From: Neonectria sp. B-13
Taxonomy: Eukaryota > Ascomycota > Sordariomycetes > Hypocreales > Nectriaceae
Assembly: GCA_002682825.1 (NCBI GenBank)
Contig: NOKP01000080.1
Location: 86,182-130,962 of the forward strand
Reading direction: 5' to 3'
Length of the DNA stretch: 44,781 nt
Every line of letters starts with the position of its first letter. The stretch's first letter is position 1. Under the pieces are notes generated by a model. The model was not told the origin of the DNA. It worked only from the letters and a program-made list of their open reading frames with translations, and made no database searches. Below, piece after piece: positions 31,478 to 41,494 of this stretch. The position numbers and the translations under genes were made by a program.

Positions 31478-31871
31478 CAAGGGTCACTAGTATCGCCGAT
31501 TCTTTTCCTACTATACACGGAGCCCATCTACCGATTAAGCAACCCTCAAGGTCGGTTCGGCTATGCAGACGACACAGGCATCCTGTGCATAGGCAACACG
31601 GTGGAGGAAACAGCCGCTGCGGCTGCAAGATCTGTCGAATAAATGGTCCGCTGGGGCGCGGCAAATGGGGTATCTTTCGACCCTAAGAAGACGGAAGTCA
31701 TGCACTTCTCTTGGAGCAAACTCAAGACCGCGCCAGCAATACGCCACGGTGATATCGAGAAGCACCCTGAGACGGCTATGCGCTGGCTAGGCATCTGGCT
31801 AGACAGCGGACTATCATTCCGAATCCACGTAGAAAAGTGGACGGTTAAAGCACAGGCTGTTGCCTACCATC
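31478..31871 (+). pseudogene. 394-bp fragment of Tad1-type LINE reverse transcriptase
   Basis: Aligns without gaps to 16955-17348 of the first LINE, roughly 88-90% identical by eye. It encodes the RT palm part with ILFLLYTEPIYRLSNPQGRFGYADD and continues to VKAQAVAYH. One codon GAA of the relative is TAA here (VE-stop-MVRW), a G-to-T change not of RIP type. The left edge is the end of the hAT element; the right edge is an abrupt loss of similarity after CTACCATC. Confidence 0.88.
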
Positions 31872-32262
31872 GACAGCCGACCAATTCCAGCACGAGTTGA
31901 GCACAGGCCAGGCCAATTAGCCAATCAGAGGGGGTTTTATGCTCGATTCTTTCTGACTGAGTAAAACGCCCTTCGGGCTGAATTAACTGGCAAATGAACC
32001 TGATGACTGTCGACGGGAAGACAAACAGCAAAACAAATGAAACAACTAGGAATAAAGAGGTGCCCATTCCACGAGAGGTCTCTTGCCTCGCTCAGCATTT
32101 AGACACGACAGCGTGCGTAATACTGTGAAGTCCAATGTGTACCAATACGATTTTCATTAAACAAGCGGCATGGGTTAGGAATTGAGTAGATTGTCTTCTC
32201 GAAAGGAAACCCTGAATAACTGACCGAGCTATCGATCTAGTAGCTGCCGTGAATACATGTAC
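31872..32262. other. Spacer downstream of the P450 gene
   Basis: About 390 bp that would hold the 3' end of the P450 transcript. No ORF or repeat recognised. Confidence 0.5.
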
Positions 32263-34322
32263 CTAAACCTGGGTGAATTTGAGGCCTTCTCCAACCACCT
32301 TCCACTGAGCATTTTCGTCCAGTAATTCTTGAGCCTCCTTCCACTCGTTAACCACAGTATCAGCTCTTTCTTTGGACCTCGAGGTTATCTCAGCCAGATA
32401 TGGCTCCGGCATGCAAACGACAGCTTGTGTATACCTATCTGGATCCGGAAGAATTGGTTTCTTGGTCGACGGATCAAGCTTCGGGGAAATGTTGAAAGTC
32501 CACAGGATCCTGGAAATGCCCAGGAACAACGACTGTTCAGCCATATGAATACCGGCGCAAAGGCGCCGACCAGCGCCAAACGTGAAGTGGTCCCTGTCTG
32601 CCGCATTCGCACTTTGCGCCGACTCATGAGCGGTCTTATCGTCCCCTAGGTATCGTTCCGGCCTGAACTGTCTCGGGTTATCGTGGCGTTTCGGGTCATT
32701 GTGAATAGTATAGACGTTGTTAATTAACAAAGCCCCCTTGGGAATGAGGAAATTGTCGTAGTAGATATCCTCCTTGGCCGAATGTGGGGCTGCTCCAAGA
32801 ATTGCTGTCGGCATCCAGCGAAGAGTCTCTTTGATGCAGCTGCGGATGTACGGCAGATTCGGCCGATCCTCAATTGTTGGGAGCTGATTGCCGACGACTC
32901 GATCCAGCTCGGCTTGCGCCTTTTTCTGGACTTCGGGGAAAAGAACCATAGCTTGTACAAACCCGCACAGCTCGTTGGCAGTGGTGTCTGTGCCAGCCTC
33001 TAGGGAGCCACCAGCGAGGAAAGCTCCAAATTTGTCCGTATATCCCTCCTTTGCCTGTTCAAGGATCAGATCCACAGCGAAGCAGGGACTAGCCGTCCCC
33101 TCCTTGAGCTTGGCTTTGGCCTCATTCCATAGCTTGAGGTAGAATTCCGTCTGGCTCACGTGCCATTCTCGGGCTGGTTTCATCGTTGGCAGCATCCAAT
33201 CTGGACATCGCCTAAGAACTGGGTAGATATCGGCGAGCGCAGACGTACTCGATTGCATGATTGTTGCCATCTTATCGACTCTGTTCAATTTGTCAGTGCT
33301 TGGAAATCCAACCACCCCAGTTGAGGATACTCACGCGGCAATAAAGTGCAGCATCGTTGGGTCGTCATGAGTGGGAGAACGACGACTACATTGGACGAAT
33401 TAGTGATTTGAGCGAATAGCCAGATACTAAACAAGCCACTCACCCGTAAGTGATAGTGAGAAAGACCGAGTTGGAGTATCTATGTTGAATGAGTTAGCTC
33501 TTCACATTCTTGTGATATAGTAGGTTGTCGCTGTACACTGACCGTTTGAGATGATAGATAAACTCTTCTGGCTTCTGCAGCATATCGAACAACATTTGCC
33601 TATTTTCAAGCATGGTATATCTGCATTTGAGTAGTTAGACAAGCTGTATTTGAACGCCAAGAAAATTGGTGAAGGGCGGGGGGNGGAAGGGAATCGCTCC
33701 GTCATCGGGATTCTCACGGGACGTAGGTTCCTGCAGCATTAATGTTGAGCATCTTTTGCATGAGCTTTCGCTGGAGGCGCCATTTGTTGCCACTCGGCTA
33801 ACATTTAGTCGTTAGCACAGGCAACCTATCCATCAACACAGATTCGACTTACCATTAGGAGCATGTGTTCTCCGCCGCCCAAAATTTGGTGACCGACATA
33901 GTGGTCGCCTCTCTCGTTGGTCACAGAGGAGCGCTTATCCAAGACTTCCTTGACTGCAACATCGCTTGAGAGAACCACCATGGTTTTCGTGCCAAGCATC
34001 AAGCTGAAGACCGGGCCATACTTGCCGGCCCAAGCCCGGTACTGCTTGTGCACATCTTTGCTGGCGATCTATGAGACAGTTCGTCAGAAACTTTGTGCTG
34101 TTGAAGTATTCCCTCCTCCTCTTCAATAAATTAATGTACCTGAAGCAGATTTCCCAACACAGGAACGGTGGGCGGTCCCGGTGGATAGTTCTTGCGTCTT
34201 CTCCCGACTCGCAAAATCGGTACCAAACATAGCACAATAACCACCGCAGCAACCCACCGAAGGTAAGGTTTCTCCTGCTGGACAAGAGTACTTAAAGACT
34301 CGGGAAGAGAGATTTTCATCAT
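32263..34322 (-). CDS. Cytochrome P450 monooxygenase (microsomal, E-class group I), 553 aa, seven exons
   Basis: Seven exons on the minus strand: 34322-34140, 34068-33853, 33797-33718, 33620-33543, 33479-33444, 33385-33335 and 33280-32263; all introns are GT-AG, 54-97 nt, and the frame stays open to 553 residues. An N-terminal membrane anchor (WVAAVVIVLCLVPIL) is followed by the proline hinge KNYPPGPPTVPVLGN. Later come the I-helix oxygen-binding motif AGTDTT (residues 310-315), ExxR as ETLR (366-369), RPERY (about 421) and the haem loop FTFGAGRRLCAG with Cys456 as thiolate ligand. The layout resembles CYP64/CYP620-type fungal P450s that oxidise secondary metabolites or xenobiotics; the subfamily is uncertain. 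It needs an ER NADPH-P450 reductase encoded elsewhere. Either of two adjacent ATGs may be used. One ambiguous base (N) lies in the third intron at 33684. Confidence 0.95.
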
Positions 34323-34417
34323 TTTCAAAGACCACAAGTATGTCTAAGTTGAAGCTCGGTAACAATAGAGAAATGACTCTGATAATTATAATGACTACAT
34401 CTATCAAGGGAGCTAGC

Positions 34418-34423
34418 TATATA
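34418..34423 (-). promoter_or_regulatory. TATA box of the P450 gene
   Basis: TATATA on the minus strand about 95 bp upstream of the P450 start codon, inside GGTATATAGC. Confidence 0.5.
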
Positions 34424-34427
34424 CCCC

Positions 34428-34477
34428 GTGGGGAAGTGAGTGGAGTTCTGGGGAAGAAAGCGGGGAAAGCACCGGGG
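34428..34477. promoter_or_regulatory. Four CreA-like SYGGRG motifs upstream of the P450
   Basis: GTGGGG (34428-34433), CTGGGG (34448-34453), GCGGGG (34460-34465) and CCGGGG (34472-34477) all fit SYGGRG, the site of the carbon-repressor CreA/Cre1, within 50 bp and just upstream of the TATA box. Carbon-source control of the P450 is inferred. Confidence 0.4.
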
Positions 34478-34603
34478 AGACCACTTCCCACCTTGCCATC
34501 CCTTCACTAAGGAGGGGAGAGACTGGTTAGCGTCGCACAAGCACTCCGATCGACAGGACTGGCACAACCGAACTGGGCCGAGTTGATGGGCCCGAGAACT
34601 TAG

Positions 34604-34627
34604 CGGGTTCGGCTTCGGGCTCGGGTT
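34604..34627. repeat. GGGTTCGGCTTCGGGCTCGG hexamer tract
   Basis: Same hexamer family as at 325-363, in opposite orientation. Confidence 0.6.
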
Positions 34628-35525
34628 ACGCGGATGCAAAGCAATCCTGACAAGGCAAATTAGGAACTAACGACAAGTCTGAAGCCTCGAGGCCTCGGGG
34701 CCTCCATCACATCACCTCCGGGCAATCTTGCTCGGACACGTTGCTTGCGGCTCCCGAAAGAGCACCTGCAAGACTGACTTTCCAGTGACAGTACAGATCA
34801 CCTGTCAGAATATTAAGCTCGTTTCCCACCGGAAGGAACACATGGCGATGCTCTCGTTGGTGCGGCTCAATGTCGCCAGCGGAGCGCCGTGGCCACACCC
34901 TGCTAACCCCGGCGCCGACGGCATGCCGGGGGAGTACAGTACCAGAAAGCAGACCTAGAAGGTGCAATTTGATTATTACCTTTTGGCCAGATACAACGTA
35001 CTTGTAGTGACTATATACTTGACGGCCTAATGCTTCAATGCTGTCACTCGTGGGGATGCAACTCATTCACTGCCATCATGTACAGGAATACTTCCCTCAG
35101 CACTAAACTTCGCCTAAGTGTTAAGAATTTTTATTACATAATTACAACAGAGGAGCATGTGTCAACTGCGAATAGCATCACTGTTAATATATCTATAACA
35201 AAAGCAAAATTAACCTGCTGGAGCATTCAGGCACTTAAGGTCATTCATACACTAGTCGTGGCTGAATGAAACAAAATCTAACTGGCAGGCTGTCCTTAGG
35301 CATTATTAACAGGAGGCTGCTTTTACTTAACCTTCCCCAAGTACAATTTAACCCCTAGACCCGCGATTTTGACTCAATTAGATCACGTAAGTCAGGAAGC
35401 TGTCACATAAGGGCCAATAGAATATTGCACTAAAAGAAGATCAATTTTTGATGGTGCAGTGGCCTAACAGTTGTTCGACAGAAGCCACAGACTTAAAGTT
35501 ACTCGTGTGCTCAGTCCCAAATGCG

Positions 35526-35558
35526 AACCCCGAGCCCAAGCCCGAGCCCGAGCCCGAA
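35526..35558. repeat. CCCGAG/CCCAAG hexamer tract
   Basis: Imperfect tandem array of GCCCGA with one GCCCAA unit, the third occurrence of this tract type in the window. Confidence 0.7.
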
Positions 35559-36258
35559 TCACACCATGAATTGATCACCAAACAATCCCGAGGGACGCTT
35601 TGATGATCCACTTTCGTAATAGCTCCCAACCTGGGCCGTGATAAAGGGAGGAGACCGGAGTTTCAATCCATCCATAACAGTACAGTTTCAAGGCTTGCAG
35701 CACGGTAAGGATTTGACCGTGCCAGGTTGACCTGTCTCAGATTCCAGGTGTGCATCAGAGTCAGCATCCATACAGGGTGGCTTCGTGATATTAAACTCCG
35801 CACAGTAACGACGTCCCTTAGAAGGATTGAGTGTGTAATCAATCGTCAAAGGACCTCGCTTCGCATTTATTCTGATTTTCAAGTTCCGATCAGCAGGACG
35901 CTGCTCTATTTCTACAGGTCAGTGACTCAGTGTCCAGAGGCGGAATCAAGCGGGCTGCATTTTGGTATGCAAACTGTCACAGCAGCTAACACCACCACTG
36001 TTATTTCCCACTCTATTTTTTCTGCGCATGGCTTGATCACTCATCTGATCAGGGTGAGGCACGTTACATTTTGCCTTAACTGCGTCATTTTTTTGTGATG
36101 GCTCCGATCGCAGTGACTTACACTGGAACTTTAAGCCTTGCGTCTGTGTGTCACACTGAGCCCAACTCCCATACTGACGTATCACGACCGCTCCTACGGA
36201 GTAGCGATTCTATGAACTCCTATAACAAAGAAACAAACAGCCGTGGGGAAGGCTAGCC

Positions 36259-36834
36259 ATGGCCACCACTGTTATGCCTTTTCCTTGTCATTGTTGCCTT
36301 CTTCTCTTCTTCTCTTTCCCTCCTCTTCTCTTCCCCTGTTATTCTCTCCAGTTTGTCGTGTTTACTTCGCTTCAAGAGGTTTCCAGTACAATGAACGATG
36401 AATTCACGCGCTTACGGGTCAAGGCCATTGCGCACCCCCAGTTGCGCGGTCGAAGCACTCGCCAAACTCGCCTTCATAGCACCGCCTGTGTTGACCTCTG
36501 CATTTATAACGACTACTGGCAAGAGGACGCCAGCAATTGCCAAACGGACCTTTGCAATGGCGACAACAACAACGAGGACGCACAGTCGCGGTACGTTGCT
36601 GTGCATTTGCGACGAAAAGGCGCAACCGCTACGCAAGTGAGAGATGACGAGCGAGTCCCAAAACCGCCGAATTACTTTGTTCAATGCAGTGATGTGCATC
36701 TTTGGCCTAGAGCAGGTGTCGATTCTGGTGGCCGTTACGTTCAACCCGAAGACGAGGAAAATGATGGTGTCAAAGAGAAAAGATTATTCAGTAACCTCCT
36801 CATTCGGGTATCACTTATGGCCCTTTTTGGCTGA
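36259..36834 (+). CDS. Unassigned ORF, 191 codons, doubtful
   Basis: Open frame with an ATG in a good context (GCTAGCCATGGCC) and a strongly hydrophobic N-terminus (residues 5-35), which could be a signal peptide or anchor. The rest is hydrophilic with a DLCNGDNNNEDAQ stretch and resembles no family I know. No intron is needed. Two other frames in the same interval are also open for 80 codons, so chance is possible. No function is proposed. Confidence 0.2.
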   Translation: MATTVMPFPCHCCLLLFFSFPPLLFPCYSLQFVVFTSLQEVSSTMNDEFTRLRVKAIAHPQLRGRSTRQTRLHSTACVDLCIYNDYWQEDASNCQTDLCNGDNNNEDAQSRYVAVHLRRKGATATQVRDDERVPKPPNYFVQCSDVHLWPRAGVDSGGRYVQPEDEENDGVKEKRLFSNLLIRVSLMALFG

Positions 36835-39399
36835 GTCATCGTATCCACCATCGTGTGCATTGTCTCGAGACTTCTGACAGCATCAAGTATCGTCTACGAC
36901 GGCCACATGACGACGGACACCTCATCCGTCCAGCTCAACGTCACAGCTTTTGACGACTATTTTTCCATTGCTGTTGCTTTTGGTTTCCTGCCCATCGGCT
37001 GGATACATGAAAATGGTGAGCGACCAGCCACTCGTGTCTCCCCAGGGGTTGGTTGAGTTTCCGGGCCTCGGAGTCGCGCACGAGGTGATTCGGCAGGGAT
37101 GTGATGCCGTGTTCGAGCTTGGACACAGCCTGCCCGTGTGCTTTTCTTCTCGTAATAAAAAATGGAGCTCGCATAAGTCAGACACACGGCGTCACCTGCC
37201 TGCTGCTCATATGTATTAATGGTAATTGAGCACAGAGTCCGGGCAGACATACGAATTTCTCTTTCATGGTATAGTCCGTAACACAGAGCCTAAGGTACCC
37301 TATACCAAATGCTGGATTATATGCCTTTCAATACAGTAACTGCGCTGCTCAATTTCGATTTGGAAATCTCCAAACCTGTCCATTTCTTGAAATGTGCATC
37401 TTAAATGTATATACATATACAATTGAACTCAAAAGCCATAACTACTGGGCTCATTTTCGAAATTAATTATCTGCCAGGATACATTTTAGGGGCAAAAGAC
37501 ATACCCTGCTTTTAGCTTTGTGGAGCCCGTAACATAATCGAATTCAGTAGGGATGATGGAGAGTGGATGAATAGCGGGAAGAGTTTCACGAAGACAGCGA
37601 TCGGACCAAGAATATTTGCGTGATTCTATTCTTACTCTGGGGGGGTGCTCATTTCCCAGCGGCGAGCCATCTCCAGGGCCAATGAAGGCCCACACACGAT
37701 GGATCTAAGGAGTAGCACACGAATATATGCGAGAGGCGAGAAATAGCAGATCTAACTCTAAATTGGATGAGTCATATCAACCTACTGCAGTGTGTGTGTT
37801 TCCTTTCAATTTACTATCACGGAGTAGTTGCCGATCAAAGAGCTGCACAAGGGACAGCAAGCCAGATAAAAGGAGCGACCGCTTTTGGTTTAACGATACA
37901 GCCTAGTGCAATCATTTCTTCCTAGGTCTTGGGAAACCGAATAGACCTATCTAAATAGTTGACCTCCTATCCGCTCAGTAGTCAGACTAAACTAAATGGC
38001 TGATGTTACCTATTTGCGGCGATCTGTGGTAGGGGCAATAAAAGCATTCTGCTCTATAGTCAGTCCCTGGGTTTATCGTTGGTGGGTAGGTGCAAACCCT
38101 CTTCTCGTCACTCAGAGGTTGATCGGTCTAGGGATGCTTTCGAGACTTAATACAAAGGTTTTTAGTCCCTCGGAGTGCTTTAGGAGATGTTGAGTTGGGG
38201 CACTCTCAGCATCCCCACGATCCTTCCAGCCCCCCACGAGGCGAGCCAAACAATACCCAACCAGATTTCCCAGAAGGGCATGTCCTTACCGGTCCTCGAT
38301 GCATTTCTCCTCCACTACCCGGTAACGGAACCAACATTTCGTCTTATGGTTCGAACTCAGGCATGCCGCCGGAGCTGAGAGGCCTGGAGAATGAATTCAG
38401 TACTTCTCCCCGCAAGCATTCAGTTGGAACCATTTGCGCCTCAAGCTCGAGCTGCGTTCCAACCTCACCCAAGCCCTCATCTCCCAGCGCCCACCCATGT
38501 CCAACCAACATCATCTCTCAGCCTGGCTATATCCCGAGCAGCTAACCTATACGGCCGGCCCGATGGCGATATTTTCTCGAGGAGCCTTTCAGGCTAGAAA
38601 CACTGGCGGGGGAGTTGGGGCCCAATGATGATGGGAACTGTCAAATCATAGGATAACCTTGAGACCGGCATTCCGGCCCCAGAGTCGGAGTTCGGGCTGC
38701 CGCCGGGGACCCTGACAAGCTCCGGATAGGCAGGCCTGATCGGGACCGTCAGGCCACCGGCCCCGGGCTCCGGGTCCGTCAGACCGCCGGGACAGGACCC
38801 TAACAGCCCATCGGATCCGGGTCCGGGCCCCGGGACTGACCATCGGACCCCTCAATGACCTGATGAACCTCATGTTGCCCTAACAGGACCTCTTGGTCCC
38901 GGGCCGGCCTCTGACCGCGGCTAGGTCTATAAGACCGACCCGTGAGACCCTCATTACATAGAAATCAAGAGCTTCTTTCCACATCTGATCCCCATTACTA
39001 GCTGCAATAGGAACGGTGTTCGATTTGCTAGTCTTGGGGAGGTGTTGGAGGCAGGGTAGAATATTGGACAGCTTCTTTGAGCTCCACGGTTGTCAATATG
39101 GGGGTTGCGGCTGATCAGTTGATGCTGCGGTTGGCGTTCTTTTCGGTGTTGAAACCGTGAGCAGCATTGGTGTGGTATCAATGAACTTGGGTCAAGACGG
39201 ACTGACTGTCTTACTAAGAAATCCGATTGGTGTGTATTTTCTTTCGAGATCTCGATGCTGGAAAATCCTATTGTCATTGTTCCAGTCATAATGAGACACA
39301 AACATATGCGACCTGTATTCAACTCCTTGCTCTAATCTTCATGCGCCATTCTGAGGCAAAGACAATGCTATCTTGATTCGAGTTCCATAGTAAGTGTCT
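36835..39399. other. Gene-poor region with a GC-rich block
   Basis: No supported gene over about 2.5 kb. A Ser/Pro-rich frame at 38195-38545 has no domain and no good start. The part from about 38650 to 38940 is strikingly GC-rich with repeated CCGGG/GGTCC words between AT-rich flanks. Confidence 0.4.
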
Positions 39400-39847
39400 G
39401 ACAAGCGGCTCCCTTGCGATCTGTTCCATGCGATCTGGCTAGAGCACCCAGCTAATAGAGTGCCGAAATGAACAGGTCGTCCGTCTTGAGTAACCGACTT
39501 GCAACAAGGACAGAGGTAATCAAGACATTCAAGGTTCAAACAAAATTTGAATCCCACTCCTGGTTTTGTGCCAGCACTATTAAGGTAGGTAAGCAGCATT
39601 CTTTCGTGAGTTTGGGGGATAGATGTACCTGACAACAAACCCAATAAAGGTCCTCCATCGTCAGCTGATGTTCAAATGATGTTAGATGATGGTGGGTTGG
39701 TTGAGCTTGCTTAAGGAAAGCTTTATGGGAGGGGACATAGAATTGCTCGCCCTTCAAATACAGTTGACCACCTGCGCCATCGCCCCGAAATAGGGGTGCA
39801 TGAGAGGCCTTACTTCGTTTGAGCCTAGTGGCAAGATGACGCACCAC
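39400..39847 (-). pseudogene. Possible small Cys-rich protein gene, decayed, doubtful
   Basis: On the minus strand a frame reads MVRHLATRLKRSKASHAPLF...GQLYLKGEQFYVPSH...MEDLYWVCCQ, followed by a GTACAT...TAG intron-like stretch and then CWHKTRSGIQILFEP and a stop. The neighbouring frame continues with CLDYLCPCCKSVTQDG. Together they suggest paired CxxC motifs of a small zinc-ribbon protein broken by a frameshift. No family is recognised, and the join is my own reading. Confidence 0.25.
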
Positions 39848-39927
39848 CCCATCATGGGATAGGGGTCCCTTGTCTATCAGTCCCTGTTATTCGCATAAAA
39901 CGGGAGACCATGGGTCTGGTGGTATAA

Positions 39928-40629
39928 GTGGAAGCTTACGCCACCACCTATTCCCCATCATTTGGTTTGACGAACTCAGTATACCTTCACCACCTGAGAA
40001 ATTCCGACCAATCTATCGACGACACGAGCCTGACCTTGACTACTCTCTGGCCCGGGTTCACCAGCGCTCTTGCTGTATGGTTGAGGATTCTTCGTCTTAA
40101 GTCTTATCGTTTCGTTCCGGACGAGAAGCTGCTGAGCCGGGTGTGGTATCTTCTGGCTGGGGTGTCTATCATCTCGCTCGTTGGGATGATCTTGTGCCTT
40201 ATTTTGGCACGGATATTCAGATTTAAGGAGGCTCTGCACCCTTTGTGTCTCTATATCTATCCAGGAAACACAGTTTTGAGCGAGGTACGGCCCCAATCGT
40301 GATTGCCACCACGCCTCTAAAAGGTTCAGATGCTGCTTCTTCCGAGACTTGTTTGCAAACCTCCATCTTCTGGTCATATTCTCTGTTATCTTACTCTATG
40401 CCTCTCGGTATGCAGTCTAGTGATTTTAATTACTGGTGCTGCTAGGTATCCAGCTCTCATATCTCTTGGTTGTTGCTGGCATTTTTTGTCCCTGGATTGT
40501 CGATCATTGTTTGAAGACCGAAAACTCCAACGCTATGGGAGGATAATACCAGCATTAGCATCCGCCGCCGTTGTACTTTTACCTGCACTGTTTTCTTCCC
40601 TACTCTATCGTCTGATGGTATATCCGTGA
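39928..40629 (+). pseudogene. Remnants of a multi-helix membrane protein, unidentified
   Basis: Two open pieces in different frames, 39928-40302 and 40330-40629, contain hydrophobic segments typical of membrane helices (VWYLLAGVSIISLVGMILCLILARIF; HILCYLTLCLSVCSLVILITG; IIPALASAAVVLLPALFSSLL). The first piece has a stop codon just before it and no ATG. They may be exons of one decayed gene, but no splice model closes and no family is recognised. Confidence 0.25.
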
Positions 40630-41042
40630 TACCGTGGCTCTTCCTGTATCTAATTAGGGCAGGGCATTTGCGCCGTCTTCATGCGTCAAGATCTTGCTTC
40701 TTTGCCGTACACATTGAGGCTTTGGGGCGAGTCGCCACCACCACAACGGGATCCAATTTCCAATTCACCGTAAAGGGGATAACCGGGCATGTCGGCATCG
40801 AACGGGGGGGTCGTCTAGATGCTATTTTTGTCATCCCCAAGAACCCAAAGACACTCAACCACCACCCCATCGCCATATCAAGTCAGGCTTGCACACCGAT
40901 GGGAGATGTCGACGCTTGCCATCACAGCTCTATGTATCATGTTCGCGTCTGTTTGTATGCATGCGTTTGTTCAAGTTGTTTGCTGAAGCCTCGGGCAGCC
41001 GCTGTGGTTAGGGCTCAACCTGATAAATCCAGCTTAGTGGAT

Positions 41043-41494
41043 ATGGAATCGATCACAGCAGTATTTGATCGACAAGCAGCTTATCTTGAGAAGTGGGCGG
41101 AGAAGTACAAGCAAGACATCGAGACGAAGCTAGCGAGCAAGAACCCAGCCAAGTTGGCTTCCGTTGCTGATGCGGTGGAAAATATCGCCTTCTTCCTCGG
41201 TAAGTGGACAGCGTCTTGCAGTTGAGCGTCGCTAATACGTGATTAGATAAATTGCCAAGCGCTGTGGACGACTAGTTCGGCAAGGCAAGCGCCTCTAGGA
41301 AGAAGGGCTCTCCCGACAGCCCAAGTCAAGAAACTGTCGAATCCATAATGAAGAGTCTCGAAACCTACCTTCAGTCTCTCGTCGCCCTCGAGCCCCAACT
41401 GGATTCCATCGAGTCATTACCGCCTTACTCGAAAAGCTCTGGAGATCGGGTGGTGATTGATATAATAAGCGGGGAGATTAGGCCTGCCAGCTAA
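41043..41494 (+). pseudogene. Small helical protein gene with one in-frame TAG
   Basis: Two exons, 41043-41199 and 41247-41494, join through a GTAAGT...TTAG intron at phase 1 and share one frame of 135 codons, from MESITAVFDRQAAYLEKWAEKYKQDIETKLA to a TAA at 41492. The only defect is TAG at 41273-41275 (SAVDD-stop-FGKASASRKK), which fits CAG to TAG. The protein is mainly helical: an amphipathic helix in exon 1, a Ser/Lys-rich loop, and a second helix (QETVESIMKSLETYLQSLVALEPQL). No domain family is recognised. If the TAG is a sequencing error it would be a live gene of 134 residues. Confidence 0.5.

Larger units (their letters stand above)
34478..36258. other. Gene-poor region upstream of the P450
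   Basis: No supported gene. It holds two GCCCGA-type hexamer tracts (34604-34627 and 35526-35558). Short ORFs such as 34707-35066 and 35727-36098 lack any recognisable pattern. Confidence 0.45.

Noticed and set aside
36412..36744. Minus-strand ORF and a Cys-rich minus frame at 36419-36625
   Set aside because: They are shadows opposite the 36259-36834 frame and show no ordered Cys spacing.
38195..38545. Ser/Pro-rich 116-codon ORF
   Set aside because: Low-complexity composition, overlapping open frames and no recognised domain.
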